The notes: generated from the letters alone by a model not told the origin. A DNA stretch of 64,000 nt from Halichondria panicea (GCF_963675165.1 NC_087393.1:1389002-1453001); one strand, 5' to 3'; positions 1 through 12,500 are shown, counted from the first letter of the stretch. Made by a program: numbers and translations.

Positions 1-797
1 CTGCTTGCTTGTAGTGCCCCACTTCACTTGAGGAGCAGTTGCATCCCTAGTCACCCACATTAAGCTAGAGAAATAAACCAATTGAACAGCGCTACAAAGT
101 TGCAGTGTCGATGGCTTACACCATCTCAGTAATGTCGTTGGTGAGAGCAAGATGACCGTGTAGTGGTTCATTGGGATTTTTGAAGCTGATCGGTTTAGAG
201 ACAGCAGCCATAGTGGGTTTATCAAAACCTAAGTTATAGTGGTCGTAGTATAATGCTGAATCACTTATATTATACCTCCTCTAAAAAATCCAAAGCGATT
301 CACTCCACGCATGTTTACAAGGTAAAATTTGAACTTTCCAAAGCCCCAATCCATGTGAGTGTTTGAGACATTGCAATACTGCAGAAAAAGACGGGATTTA
401 AGTAATCACATGTAATAATAGAAACCATTGTTGTTTTAATACCTGATATTTGACAGGTGCTTGTGTCTTTGAGTTGATGTCAGTAGCATTGTCTGGCAGT
501 ACCCACAGGCCAACCCAATCGAGGCTGCTCGGCTTGTCAACACCACTCCAATACACAGTAAGCCAATCTCCACTTCTGTTTAGTGCGTGATGGGACAAAG
601 TAAGCCCAATGGATGGTTCTGCATGGAATCAAAGTAGCGGTTTTACAGGATTGCGATGCAATTACTTTTATGGTTGATATACCTAGATTCACAGTTGCTC
701 TTTCGTGTTTGAAGGATCTCAGTGGGTTGACTTCATAATGGCAGCATACAGAAGTTAGAGTTATCAAGAACACAACAAGCTGTATCAGAGACAACAT
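1..797 (-). CDS. purple acid phosphatase, N-terminal part (partial, runs off the left edge)
   Basis: This gene encodes a metallophosphoesterase of the purple acid phosphatase family, expected to be secreted or lysosomal. I read five exons on the minus strand: 797-683, 618-443, 378-276, 228-120 and 64-1. All have GT-AG borders and keep one frame. Exon 1 starts with a clear signal peptide (MLSLIQLVVFLITLTSVCC). Exons 2-5 match the N-terminal fibronectin-like domain of plant-type and animal PAPs: SGDWLTVYWSGVDKPSSLDW, then WGFGKFKFYLVNMRG, then SKPISFKNPNEPLHGHLAL, then MWVTRDATAPQVKWGT. The Fe/Zn-binding catalytic domain lies outside the window, so activity cannot be judged. The start lies 206 bp from that of the divergent Death-like gene, so the two may share a promoter region. 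Confidence 0.9.
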
Positions 798-940
798 ACT
801 TTATAGATGTAGATCCTGGAGCTGTGAGTTGTTAATAATTGATAATTATTCCGTTAGGAGATCTTTAGCTAGACTCCCGTCTGTTTTCTGGGCAGAGAAC
901 TTTTATTAAAAGGAAAATTCGGCCAGCAAGGAAACTTCTC

Positions 941-947
941 TATAAAA
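941..947 (+). promoter_or_regulatory. TATA-like box of the Death-like gene
   Basis: TATAAAA lies only 6 bp before the first in-frame ATG (953) and 57 bp before the next (1004). With usual TATA spacing, transcription would start near 970, after the first ATG. This favours the ATG at 1004. Inference from spacing only. Confidence 0.45.
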
Positions 948-1003
948 AAGCAATGCTAGGCTCAGTAAAATGTTTCATAGAACATATTTGCAGCGACCTC
1001 TAT

Positions 1004-1366
1004 ATGGCAGATTCACTACCTCCAACCCTGCACTGTCTACTGAGCTTCCAGCTGCACTCATCTGCAGCCCAGAGCCCTATCAACATCCCTCAAGAGATAG
1101 GAACCCACTATAGACAATTTGGAATTCTCCTCCTGCAAGATGACCGAGGAAATCTTGTCGATACAATTATCCACGATGAACCAAACTATGGTGCTGTCAA
1201 TATCAACCTGTCCATCCTGCAGAAGTGGCTCAATGGCCGAGGCAAGCCTCCCACCTGGTCATCCTTGATACAAGTGCTCAGAGATATTGAACTCCGTGTG
1301 TTAGCTCATGACATTGAACAAGAGCTTCAACTATCAAGAGTTAAGAGGACGGAATGTAAAACTTAA
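1004..1366 (+). CDS. small solo Death-domain-like protein (120 aa)
   Basis: This is a single-exon gene. The frame is open from an ATG at 953 (137 aa), but I prefer the ATG at 1004 because a TATA box at 941 would put the transcript start after 953. From about residue 30 the protein reads as a six-helix Death-fold domain. It has the late-helix pattern ILQKWLNGRGKPPTWSSLIQ followed by LRDIELRVLAHDIEQEL, which is typical of the many Death-like domains in sponge and cnidarian proteins. No other domain is present, so it could act only as an adaptor or a decoy by homotypic contacts. It is divergent from the PAP gene and convergent with UQCRC2, whose stop is 238 bp downstream. The partner and pathway are unknown. 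It could instead be one exon of a longer gene, though a stop follows directly. Confidence 0.7.
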   Translation: MADSLPPTLHCLLSFQLHSSAAQSPINIPQEIGTHYRQFGILLLQDDRGNLVDTIIHDEPNYGAVNINLSILQKWLNGRGKPPTWSSLIQVLRDIELRVLAHDIEQELQLSRVKRTECKT

Positions 1367-1603
1367 TGCTTTTTTGTAAAATTTGTGTGTGCCACTTTCC
1401 CTGCTTTCAATTTCTGTTTGTTCCTCACCTTTTTTTAAACGTGTACTGATACGTGTTTTCGTACTGTTTTTCATAAACTATTTCTATAACGTGATAAACT
1501 ATCAGTGATAACACGACAATAAGGGATGAATTTAAATAGACTATGGCCAATAATATTATAATCATCTAAACAGACACATACACAATGAGTCACTAGGCGA
1601 CAG

Positions 1604-4600
1604 CTATTTGAGTGACAACTCAGCTACTAGTTTGTCCAGCCTTGGGGCAGTGGAGAGGTTGCCATAGGCAACGATGCTGGGTCGAGTGCTGAACACAGTC
1701 TTGGCAAACTGGAAAGGGTGAAAAACAGTTTGGTCTCTATCAAGGACACACCAGTAGGTGACGAATAATTATATGGGCATTTGGAGGCAATAATTATGTG
1801 AGTGTGTATATAATTATGTACATGTCAGGCATAGGATCAAATGAATAGGTAGCAATAAGGACAGCTAGAGTTATGATAGACACTTATTGTGCTTCTTGCA
1901 CGCATACAAATGTACACGCATACAAAAATGTATTGTGTCCACTAGAGGCAAACAAAAATGTACATGACATGCGGTGATGCAACCCAAGCAAACTGTAGGC
2001 CAGACACTTACACACAATAAGTTACACATTCAACAATAAGTTACACATTCATACCTTGACAATATCGTCCTTAGTGAGAGAGTCGACATGCTTCATTGTC
2101 TCCTCCAGAGAAGTGTAGCTGCCTTTTAGATTTACCTGAGGGTGGAAAGTTTCATAAGTAAAGTAACATGTACAGATGTATGGAAAACAAGTGATATTTA
2201 CCTGTGCTGCAATATCTTCCACCAACCCAGACTGTGTCTCAGTGCTCATTAGGTAACTAGCCTTGAGCTGGTTTCTGTATGGAATAACAAACACAAAATC
2301 ATCAAACACACCCCCCTTTTAAAGATAACACAACAATGATTCACTGACTTTGCCCTAGTCAACTCCTCATCGCTGACACTGCCTCTGGCCACATCACTGA
2401 AATCTTTCATGATTGCTGGGAGAAGCTGCACATACACATAATAGTATACATGTATATAAACCGTACAATAATGTATAGCGATATCCCGAAATATATTGTT
2501 ATGACCTGTCATGTCAGATCAGGGGGGTGAAAAATTTAATTTACGTGTATAATAATATGTAGGTGGGATGATCCCATGACTCATAATTGACCATAGAAGT
2601 CCTTCGAGTGGAATATTCAATAATCTATTTAGGCTTCATCAACAATAGTGTCTTTCTTCATAACAAAGAAGAGCCAAAATTACACGTGTGCAAATAAATG
2701 TACCTTTCCGGTATCGTCACCATCACAGACTAGGTAGATTCCAAACAGTCCGCTATCAGTGTAGCACAGGTTGAGAGATGATACCTATGGAGTAATATTG
2801 AAATGGTAATAAGATTGTTCAACACGTTTAAATGGTAAATGTTAGGATTCCAGGAAAACAATACTTACAGTAAATGGAGACTCCACTGCTACAGACCCAG
2901 CTTTGAAGAGCCTAGATATAATTTTTTTCTCGAGATAAATTGAAAGAAAATATAAATGCGCATGCAACACCAAACGTCGCTCTATATTGATCACTAATGA
3001 AAAAGCTATCACCATTATGGTTAAGCTTGCAATAATTATTATCAACAATAATTATTCTCTCTCAATCTCTCACCTAGACCCAGTGTTGGCGCCCCAGACC
3101 ACGTTGCCCTGAGGTGCTGCCCCCAGGAGGTTCTGCAGGACCCCAGCAGCAATCAGATCGCCATGTGTGCCCTTCAAGCTATGGGAAGGAAAGGAAAGAC
3201 AAACGATATTTTGAAATTCCAGCGGCAAAGATTATAAATCCTGCTGAACATAAATAATTATAGGGAATGAGGAAAGGCAGCAGAAATTGAAAATCCTAGC
3301 AATAAGCTTTCGATTTTATTCCTGTTTAAACAAATACGGGCTGACTATACTGCTGACTATGTGTATTAGTGTAAGATTAGATAAACAGCAAATCTGCATT
3401 ACCTGGCTCCTTTTGACACGATGGCAGTATGGGTCAGATATGAGGGAGTGGACATACGCACCTCAGCACCTGAAGTGGAACCATGCAAATAATTATAACT
3501 TAGGCAGTAAGCATTGCCACAGATGCACTTCGTGGATGTAAACCACAGAAATCTCCATACACCATTGAGTCGGAAATTGATGAGTCATAACATACACCAT
3601 TGATTTGTGAGCCGCTCCAAAGGACATACCTCCGATATATTCACACTGTTCCTCGCTAGCCCCGATCCCCTCAGGGAGTTCACTAAACCACTGCTCAGCG
3701 AGTTGCACCACTTGATCGTGATTCACTCCTGCAGCAGAAAATACCTATGTTAAGGTTTCAAAAAACCTACACGACAGGATAAGGTTTCCATGTAAAACCA
3801 CGAACTAGTCACTGCCAATGTCTAACAGTGTGGGAAGACCACCACCTATAGGACCAATTATTATGATTCACGTTTTATGAGTTTACCACAGTACCTACAC
3901 TTACATGTATGCCTAGGGAATGGTGGTCGCTTAGTTGCAACCTGATACTGTACGTGGTGTACACATTAACACAACACGAACATTTTACGAGTTCTTCCGT
4001 TTACAAGTACAGTACTACATCCCTCTTTCAGTGTGTCCCCTACCCTAATAGCATAGCACACTCACCGACCCCCACTATGCTCGTCCCCTACCCTAATAAC
4101 ATAGCACACTCACCGACCCCCACTATGCTCGTCCTCTTTCCAGAGTACCACTCGTCCATATACGACTTTAACTGAAGGAAGGAAGAAGTCAGCAAGGTAA
4201 ATCCCATGCTAAGGGTACCGTGGGTGTGTGGTTGTACATGTAGGTATTCTCAAGTTCATGGTCAGCACTAATTACATTAATAACAAAGAACTGGCTTCTA
4301 TTGATCAGCTGTGTGGGTCTAGTCATGAGAATAAATGGTTATAATTATGTAAGTTTATCACTGGAAGGCATCCTTAACTGTTAGAGGGGTTGGAGAAGCT
4401 ACATGACTGTACTGTATGGGCAGAACTACATGTACATGCATGTGTGCGTGTACAGAAATACATGTACAGTACATGTATGCACACCGTCACGTATACAGTA
4501 ATAGTTCTAATTCAAAAACAATTAATTAGAATCTGGAAATTAAGTGCTTATATGGATATGTAAAAGAATTATGGATCTAGAATGGTTCTTCAATTAGAAC

Positions 4601-6279
4601 TGTGGTTCATTACTAAAAGAGCGAATTTGGAACAGTTGAATAGGCGTGGCTTAACAAAGCTCAAACTCAGCTCGAAGAACTGGCCTCTCAGGCTATTAAA
4701 TAAGCAAGTGTAAGCAATGACATGAATTCCTTCTGCATGTTTACTACTTTAAAGAACTTCTTGAGGCCATGGCAGATGCCATGTACGATCTTTTAGCTAA
4801 GCACCACAAAAAAATAATTATTTCGAAATGGTTTTTATTGAGAACAAATTGAATTCCACACACTCGGTGCTTGTATTAGGGTGGTTCTATAATTAGAACG
4901 ACTACGGTACAACAGTTATATACACTTACATCGAGGTTGGTGAGTGTGGCGACATTGTGAGGAGGACAATAGATTGAATTGCTGAGGGTATTTCTGAAAG
5001 CAGCCTGGTGTAATGCCTCCATGACAACTGTAGAGCAAACAACTCCAGGTAAAGATTTGAAACGAGGAATTAAAAATATCAATGTATTTGTATCTTCAGG
5101 GCATAACAATAAATCTGGAAGCAAACAGAATACATCAAGTGTTTTGTCAGCTAAGCATTAATTGATAAATTGCAGTGAGTATTAGATCCCCTACATCACT
5201 AGCAGTGAGTATTAGACCCCCTACATTACTAGCAGTGAGTATTAGACCCTCTAAATCACTTTGCAGGAGTATTAGACACCCTACATCACTTTGCGAGAGT
5301 ATTAGACCCCCTACATCACTTTGCGAGAGTATTAGACCCCCTACATCAATTGCAGCGAGTATTAGACCCCCTACATCACTAGCAGCGAGTATTAGACCCT
5401 ACATCAATTGCAGTGAGTATTAGACCCCCTACATCACTAGCAGCGAGTATTAGACCCCCTGCATCACTAGCAGCGAGTATTAGACCCTCTAAATCACTTT
5501 GCAGGAGTATTAGACCCCCTGCATCAATTGCAGCGAGTATTAGACCCCCTGCATCACTTTGCAGGAGTATTAGACCCCCTGCATCAATTGCAGCGAGTAT
5601 TAGACCCCCTGCATCACTAGCAGCGAGTATTAGACCCCCTACATCACTAGCAGCGAGTACTAGACCCCCTACATCACTAGCAGTGAGTACTAGACCCCCT
5701 ACATCACTAGCAGCGAGTATTAGACCCTCTACATGCACCATACCCACCAGTGTAGGGCTGAGCAGCGGCGATGGCCAGACTGAGTCGTGTCTTGTTGATA
5801 TAGTCCTTTATCTCCCAAGGCTGAAACCGGGGGCAGATCATAGCAGACCCCAGCACATCAAGGGCTTGGCTCCTGTAGGGGACAATCACGCAACCCATAG
5901 TAATATAGTACCCTCAACCTGCATACCCACATGTATATCAAACTGACTCTGAAAAATAAGTGAACAAATTAAAGCACAGCGGTGCTGATGCCTCGGTAGA
6001 GGCACCAAAGCTTTAAGGTAATGAAGCTACAGTACTAGCAGACTATTATTAAATACGAGTAGCTAAGTATATCAACAGATTTCACTACGCAAAAGTCTAA
6101 AGAGTCTGTAACAGCCTTTAAAGTAAACAAAACTAGCCAAACTCAAAAACGAAGCATTATTAATTTTGTAATTCCACTAATTGCAAGCGTAACTAGAAGC
6201 CCATAGAAGCTCTTACTTGCATTACGCAGCTGTAGCAGTCTACACACACAGACACACAGACACACAGGCACACACACAG

Positions 6280-6349
<70 letters not shown>

Positions 6350-7484
6350 ACAACCGTATAACTCGCTGCGCATGCGCACAAGAGGCATAAGAAGAAGAGG
6401 TTTCTAACTCGTAGCTAGCCACCATGCACAGTAAGCGCTACATGTAGTGCTGCTCACTAGTTTCCTTCGCATGATTGGAAAAGTACTTAATTTCGAGTAC
6501 AAAAAGCTGCAGTTGAGCACACACTTAAAATAAAGATACGCTTATAATCGAGTAAGCGCTAATAATCCAGTTTCTACGGTATGGTTTGGAAAGAATGAGG
6601 CTAATGTGAGGGATGTGTTTGACAAGGTCAGAATTGTACAAAATATGATACATTAAAGCACAATCAGTGAATGTTATGTAGCTACCGTATAGCGAGTAAT
6701 TTTTGTTGGTGCAAATTTTCATATGAACTGTCCAATTTGTATTCTAAATAATTATTCGTAGAGCTCAGGATAGTGACGTTACCCCTATTGCGGTAGTAGT
6801 TTTAATTTTCGTGCGATGCTCTAAAATACCAAAATTTCCACCACAATAAAATAACCCACTGTAAGATATATTAATAATGGTAGACAACGACTGTCTTCGT
6901 GCGTGGACTCACTCAGTGTTGTCTCCTCTGAAGAACTGAGAGGAGTAGATCATGTTCTCCCTAGTGGTGGTGGCACTGCAGCAAACACAACGATGACATA
7001 ATATGAGAGGACGACACAATAAACCAAGTCACACAATTATGGAATGAAAGGATGGCAGGTGCTGATGCCTCGCTTCAGTAGAAAGTTAGCTGCACACAAA
7101 GCTAATACTTGTGCATTTCATGCAGGAATGGTGCAAGAGAGTGGTAACTTGATTGTTGCCAAAGTTCATAGTTAATGGCTGGTTGCATTCTCATTAAACG
7201 TACTAGCTTTGCAGTTCTTTTCCCACTCTTATTGCAGCTACCAATAGCTAGCGTTCTAGTGCAGAGCTAGAATAGCCAGCATATTTAGCTATACACAAGT
7301 CTTAAGATACTGCATGCAAATATTAAATGGCTTTCAAAGTAAGCAAACTAGCCATGACTAAGAACAAAGTATTGTTTAGCAAACCTACAAATTAAAATCC
7401 AAGAAAACATGACTAGAAGCCTATACTAGTAGAAGATCTTTCTAGCAATTCATTTATCACTGAGCAATTATAGCAGTCCACGCA

Positions 7485-7557
<73 letters not shown>

Positions 7558-9268
7558 CCGTATACCTCGTTGCGCATGGGCACACCGGCAGGGTTTCATC
7601 TAGGATTAAAAGTTTGGGGGGGGAAGGTTTACGTACGCCGCAAAATATTAGGCCACTACCACATTTGTTGACCTACTCCCTATTACATGCTAGTGCATCA
7701 CAGTACATCTAGTTACATATTGCACATATCGTAGACAGTACTAATGTGATGATGTCTTATTTTACAAACATTTAGGGGTGAAGATGAGCATTTGGGAGGG
7801 GGGGGGGGGGGGAAGGTTCACCCCAGCCCCCTCCACTAGATGAAACCCTGACCGGGGTATAAAAACATTTATAGTCATCACTGACTTTGAAAAGTCTAGG
7901 CAAATCACTGCAATTGTAAGAGCTTACTTGAGTGTCAGACCCATAGCATCACACTCTCTGGCAGTGAGGAAGGTAGTCCTCTTGTCAGTGCTCTATAGAA
8001 ACAACACCACCGCATAACAATACTCTTAGTTAATTATTTCGTGACATTTACACAAAGTCATACAATAAATGCAGTAGTATGTATGAGCATGAAAGAGCTG
8101 GCTAAGCAGCAAGTAACAGGATTAAAGTAGACTAGAGGCATGTGCTAAAACGTTTGAGAATGAGTTTTCGTAGCGCGTTTTTTAGTTGGCTAGCTAGCTA
8201 ACACGCTGCCTTTATTCGAGGTATTTACAGCTGAAGTGATCCTGTACCAAAAAAAGACCATAAAGTAGAAATCTTAACAGCTAGAACTATGATTGTGATT
8301 GTTGCTTCTTTGTTTATCCTACAAATAAACCGATGGACTACTATAACCCGCTGGCCGCTGGTCAATGATTATAATGCACACCAGCATTTGGAGATCACAT
8401 ACATACACACATCACAATGAATCATACACTGTACATAGACTACTGTACCAGCTCAGTACCACTACCACACCACCACCTTACCAGGAAGGCATGCTCTCTG
8501 AGGAGATGGGTGACCCCCAGTTGGTTGTACTTCTCAAAGCGACTGCCCGCCCTCACATACACCGAGATGTTGGACAGGGGGGAGTGGTTCTCCAGGGATG
8601 CTACAGTCACTCCATTGCTCAGCTTGGAGATCTGTGAATAAAATAAAAACTGTGACTTTTGTCACCAATCAGTAGCATTTCTCGAGATGATTCAATTTAT
8701 AGCACTAGACATTGCCACATAATATGTTGGCACTCCTGATAGACAAAAAGAATGAAGTAGTAACTACACAAGGGATATACTGTACTTCTTCTAAAACAAG
8801 GCTGGCACCCTTTGGATTTTTCACCCATAAAAAATACAGCACCATATACATTTGTGTACAGTGTCTTGCAAGGGGACGCTTTATTCAAAGTATGGTACGT
8901 GGTACTTATAAGTACCCTCTGTAGCATTCATAAACAAGTATTCACTAACATTAATTTTGTCTGAAACACACACACACACATACACGATTACCTTCAACTC
9001 TTCTGAAGGTTGCCTAGTAACATTGGGTGGTGCTCCAGCATCTATTGGATCAGTCAGAGGAACAGCAGCCTCCCGCGCCCGGCCCCAAGCCTAGAGAGGG
9101 TCATTAATTGGAATACGACAGTGCAACAAGCTGAACAGCCATTAGTCACACATCCTCGATAGCTACAATAACTAATGTGTGTTATATATGCTCATGGTAT
9201 ATACATACCCTCGAGCTCCTGGCAGACAGAGACAGCCTCCTGCTAAGGACCAAAGACGCAGCCGCCAT
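1604..9268 (-). CDS. UQCRC2: cytochrome b-c1 complex subunit 2 (Core protein 2), complete, 17 exons
   Basis: This is Core 2 of mitochondrial respiratory complex III, on the matrix side of the inner membrane, from the M16 (MPP-like) peptidase family. I trace 17 exons with GT-AG borders and one frame: 9268-9209, 9090-8992, 8631-8482, 7992-7928, 6975-6913, 5872-5748, 5027-4930, 4171-4114, 3728-3630, 3469-3403, 3178-3074, 2911-2869, 2784-2704, 2425-2349, 2274-2202, 2135-2055 and 1708-1604. Together they give 482 aa. The N-terminus (MAAASLVLSRRLSLSARSSR) is a typical mitochondrial presequence. Family landmarks are VRAGSRFEKYNQLGVTHLL, then ALHQAAFRNTLSNSIYCP, then NLCYTDSGLFGIYLV, then NQLKASYLMSTETQSGLVED near the C-terminus. 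No HxxEH zinc site is seen, as expected for a Core 2 protein. Its start is 273 bp downstream of the WDR90 stop, so that gap must hold its promoter. Introns carry a minisatellite, CA repeats and a duplicated splice donor. Confidence 0.95.
4030..4140 (-). repeat. tandem duplication of about 48 bp covering a UQCRC2 splice donor
   Basis: The end of UQCRC2 exon 8, with its GTGAGT donor (exon end at 4114), is repeated 48 bp further into the intron with only a few differences. Both copies carry the same donor context. Using the outer donor keeps frame and continues to VGVNHDQ in exon 9. Using the inner donor would add 48 nt holding an in-frame TAG. Confidence 0.8.
4490..4910. mobile_element. possible MITE with AGTTCTAATT-type ends, in a UQCRC2 intron
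   Basis: AGTTCTAATT near 4502 faces GGTTCTATAATTAGAAC near 4882, with related sequence between (for example CAATTAGAACTGTGG). The copy is decayed and its exact ends are unclear. Confidence 0.35.
5173..5735. repeat. 30-bp minisatellite, about 18-19 units, in a UQCRC2 intron
   Basis: The unit is close to AGTATTAGACCCCCTACATC plus a variable ten bases (ACTAGCAGCG, AATTGCAGCG or ACTTTGCAGG). Because 30 is a multiple of three and the units hold few stops, long open frames run through it on both strands (5413-5946 plus, 5379-5747 minus). These are artefacts of the repeat, which lies wholly within the UQCRC2 intron between 5748 and 5027. Confidence 0.95.
5970..6392 (+). mobile_element. dispersed repeat family R1, copy 1
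   Basis: It starts near AAAGCACAGCGGTGCTGATG followed by CCTCGGTAG, and ends with CGCATGCGCACAAGAGGCAT. Internal landmarks are a line similar to GAAGCATTATTAATTTTG, GAGC/TGTAGCAGTCTACACACA and a long CA tract (6242-6352). Copies with the same order of landmarks occur near 7045, 28551, 30440 (reversed) and 35625. The ends TGCCTCGG and CCGAGGCA in other copies form a short inverted repeat, so this is probably a non-autonomous DNA element. It lies in a UQCRC2 intron. Confidence 0.6.
6242..6352. repeat. CA microsatellite
   Basis: A run of CA dinucleotides with a few interrupting G bases, inside R1 copy 1. It is the source of the long Cys-Val frames on the minus strand, which are not genes. Confidence 0.95.
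7045..7600 (+). mobile_element. dispersed repeat family R1, copy 2
   Basis: GGTGCTGATGCCTCG near 7059, then TACTGCATGCAAATATTAAATG, a block like GAACAAAGTATTGTTTAGC and TAGAAGCC, then TAGCAGTCCACGCACG and a CGCA/CA tract at 7479-7554, and finally GTATACCTCGTTGCGCATG. The order is the same as in the copy at 5970. It lies in a UQCRC2 intron. Confidence 0.6.
7600..7855. mobile_element. small inverted-repeat element with a poly-G tract
   Basis: AGGGTTTCATCTAGGATTAA near 7590 faces CCACTAGATGAAACCCTGAC near 7834. Between them are GGGGGGGAAGGTT and, at 7797-7812, a G run followed by GAAGGTTCACCCC. The end pairing suggests a small foldback element of about 260 bp inside a UQCRC2 intron. Confidence 0.45.
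8070..8335 (+). repeat. dispersed repeat family R2, decayed partial copy
   Basis: It shares GTATGTATGAGCATGAA, GCTGGCTAAGCAGCAAGTAA, GAGGCATGTGCTAAAACG, CAGCTGAAGTGATCCTGTAC and GTGATTGTTGCTTCTTTG with the clearer copies at 14188 and 21640. It lies in a UQCRC2 intron. Confidence 0.45.
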
Positions 9269-9447
9269 CTTTATTTTTGAGGGTTCATGTGATATCAACA
9301 TGGGGGGCGTAAACAAAGAATTAGAGCATGCGCAGTAGGATCAGGAGCACACAAGCAGAGTGTAGATGCTGTTTATGTGAAGAATACAGTCTATACACTG
9401 CATGCCCATTGTAGAGAGACTAATTATAATAGACACTGTCCCTTATA

Positions 9448-9453
9448 TTTATT
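9448..9453 (-). terminator. candidate polyadenylation signal of WDR90
   Basis: TTTATT on the plus strand reads AATAAA on the minus strand, about 90 bp beyond the WDR90 stop and before the UQCRC2 start at 9268. Position and motif fit; nothing else supports it. Confidence 0.4.
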
Positions 9454-9541
9454 CTGTTCTGCCTTATTCAATGTTCTATTAAAAACACATTCACATTACA
9501 CAAACGTCAAAGCACAAACAAATCAAATGCACAGAATGATA

Positions 9542-12500
9542 TTAAAGAGTGATATCCCAGATATGTAACGAGTTACTACTTGCAGAAATAAGTTGTTTGC
9601 CATTTGGAGAAAAATTGATCCTATCTACACTGTCATGATGGCCTGTGTAATCTTGGAAAGCCCCTTCATCTGAATCCATGAGCTTCAAAACTCTCTCTGT
9701 AAAAGAAAATGATGATGAATCTACTTGACAAAAAACACCTTTACATGAAAATACATTAACTAGATGGCTTGCACAGAGTAAATCAAAAGAGGTGGTAAAA
9801 ACTTGAGCCAAATAAATGCTGTTAAAAACTATCGATGTACCCATAGATTGAGCTCTTCAATCTATGATGTGACATGAAATTGTATGAATGTAGACATACC
9901 GTCTCAACATACATCTCTACATGTGTACATGTATGTACCTTCACACCCTATTGCCACTAAGTGACCATCTGGCGATAGGTCCATACTGGTGGCCCAATGT
10001 GTGAGAGAGCAGTTCCTTGTCACGGTTTTCTTGGAGATGCTGTAGAACTGGACACACCTCTCCATACCATAGCCAGTGTAGACAATAGTGTCAGGATTGG
10101 AGGGGCTGAAGCGAGCCAGGCTTGGGGGGAGCAGTTCGTACTGACACTGTAAGGTGGGGTGAAAATCAGGTATATGTAGTGATGACGATGACATCAGCAC
10201 GTACTTGTAGCATAGAACACAACAGCTAAAATGTAGATGCACAATACGTAACATTAGGCTTGTGGATTTGATAAATGGCGATAAGTCCCACTGTAAATTG
10301 TAAATTGTAAGAGTAGAGTGTATAGACGTAGTTACAAAGCTGCACTAGCTTCACCAACCTTATCTCCTTTCTTCAGTCTAGTTCCATTGGGAGCAAAAAA
10401 TGGTCCTGGGAAAGTGAGCCAGTCGACCAGCTGACAACGATCCTTACTCCACTCACTGCTCCACACACTCACTCTACGATCTCCACTGGCCACTAACCAC
10501 AGGTAGCACTCGTCAGCACCAGGGTCAGGAAGCTAGAGCAGGTGTCATGCATGTACTGTATGTAACCAAGGACGCCCTTGATATAACAATGAATTCTAAG
10601 GTACACTTAGGCTCGAGAGATCCATTACAGTCGCACAACAGTGCTTACAAGAAATGCCTTAATTAGCAGCAAAATTCTTGTCGTAATTGTGGGTCTAAAC
10701 TCAGATACCTTAGCAGGTTTGATGGCGATGTGGATATCGGTGATTGGAGCACCCTGATGATCAGTGATGACTCTCACTACCAACCCTGAAGCTGAGTTGC
10801 TAATAGCAACCACTCCAGATGAGCATCCAGAAATTATCACATGCCCTAGATGCAAAGAGAGCAGTGCACAATAAACTCCGAAAAATGCTAATGGAGTTAC
10901 TGAACAGTTACATGTACAGTGTACTACTATGATTCGTATCCATGCTTATGTGCTGGTTAGAATGCTATATGTATGTACACATTAAATATCAAGCAACGCA
11001 TGTACAGATACAGTACTTACCATCTTCAGAGTAGGCTACAGCTCGCACATTTTCCAAGTGTGGCTTCATCTTTCGACTCATTTTTAGACTCTCCAAATCA
11101 AACACTCTCAGCATGCCGTCACTGTACCCAGCCACCACTGACGGGGAAGTCTTCCCCTGCCCCTGCTCGTTAATTGGTGCAAATGCCACACAGTTACAGG
11201 CCGTCCTAGGAGCCTGGAAAAGCACCGTCTGCTCTAGACTATCCATTCTCCACACAGCTACAGATCCATCGGTACTAGCTGTTGCCAGGAGGGAGTTGTC
11301 TCGAGTGATGTCCAGGGAGGAGATTTTTGAGGAGTGGCCACTGACAATGCTGACTTTAGTGGTGTCAGGCCAATTGACGTAGTGCACAGTACCACTGGAG
11401 GTGCCCACTATACCCTGGGTGAATAATTATATGATGCTTATTATTACAGTACGTTGGACTACCGTACTAGACTATAATCATCAAACCATTATACAGCCAT
11501 CTAAATGCACATGTATATTTGTTATTACATTGAGTGTGGTCTTACTAGTTCGAGTTTGCTGTCGAAGCTTGCTGAGAAGACTCCTCCGGGTACATGCATT
11601 GAGTTGAGAAGGGAGACAGTCGGCAGATGCTGACCACTCTCTACACTCCACAGGTGCATACACCCAGCCAGGTCCGCCGAGAACAGTCGACCAGCAGACG
11701 AGAAGAGAGTGCCTGGGGGATGAGTATAGTTAGTGGGAATAAAGTTACACTACTGCATAGAAATAACAGGATCACGTCAATGACGTGCAAGACATTTTTA
11801 AAGTACCTCTTTTAGGAGTGCCGAGTAGAGATACATTAATTGTATTGCAGAGTAATATCAAAATGTGTGCATTGACTTACTGACTTCCAGTAGGTCTGTG
11901 GTCCAGTACATGAGACACTTGTTCCCTTTGGTCTCCCACAGAGTGATCACACCTACAATGACGACAACACCAGCATCATGGTAATGTACATGTGCATGTA
12001 CAATATATTCCTTGCCTAGATACAAAAGTAGCGATATGTGGCCCTATGCTCACCAGTATTTGTGCCGATGAACAGCATTGAGTCAGCTCCATAGCACAAT
12101 GAGGTGAACTCCAGGTTGGATCTGGAGCTGGTCTTTACCACCTCAGCAGGTAACTCAGGCTCATGAACCTAGGAACATATTCAAATTCATTATACAATTT
12201 TTTTACTACAATTACAATAATTATGATAACAGCACACACAACAATGGATGGTTGCATTAAAGTTAAAAGATTAGAATCAAAATCCCCTTGTACCCACCTT
12301 CAGCTCACATGTCCTATTACTCCGGTCCTCCTCAACCAGCCAGAACCTTAGCCCTTCCCCCACACTGGTCAACTCGTAGGCTGTGTGTGGGTCCCAGTCA
12401 GCCTGGTGTACATGGTGGTCTAATGTGGTGGCCGTGAGGAGAGAGTAGTCGTGAGTGCTCCACACTGCCAGGGTGCCATCAAGGTAGGTACCTATGTAGG

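Noticed and set aside
5379-5946. Open frames of 122 and 177 codons with repeats such as SIRPPTSLAA
   Set aside because: They are the 30-bp minisatellite read in frame, inside a UQCRC2 intron, and open on both strands at once.
6143-6425. Cys-Val-rich frames on the minus strand
   Set aside because: They are translations of a CA microsatellite.
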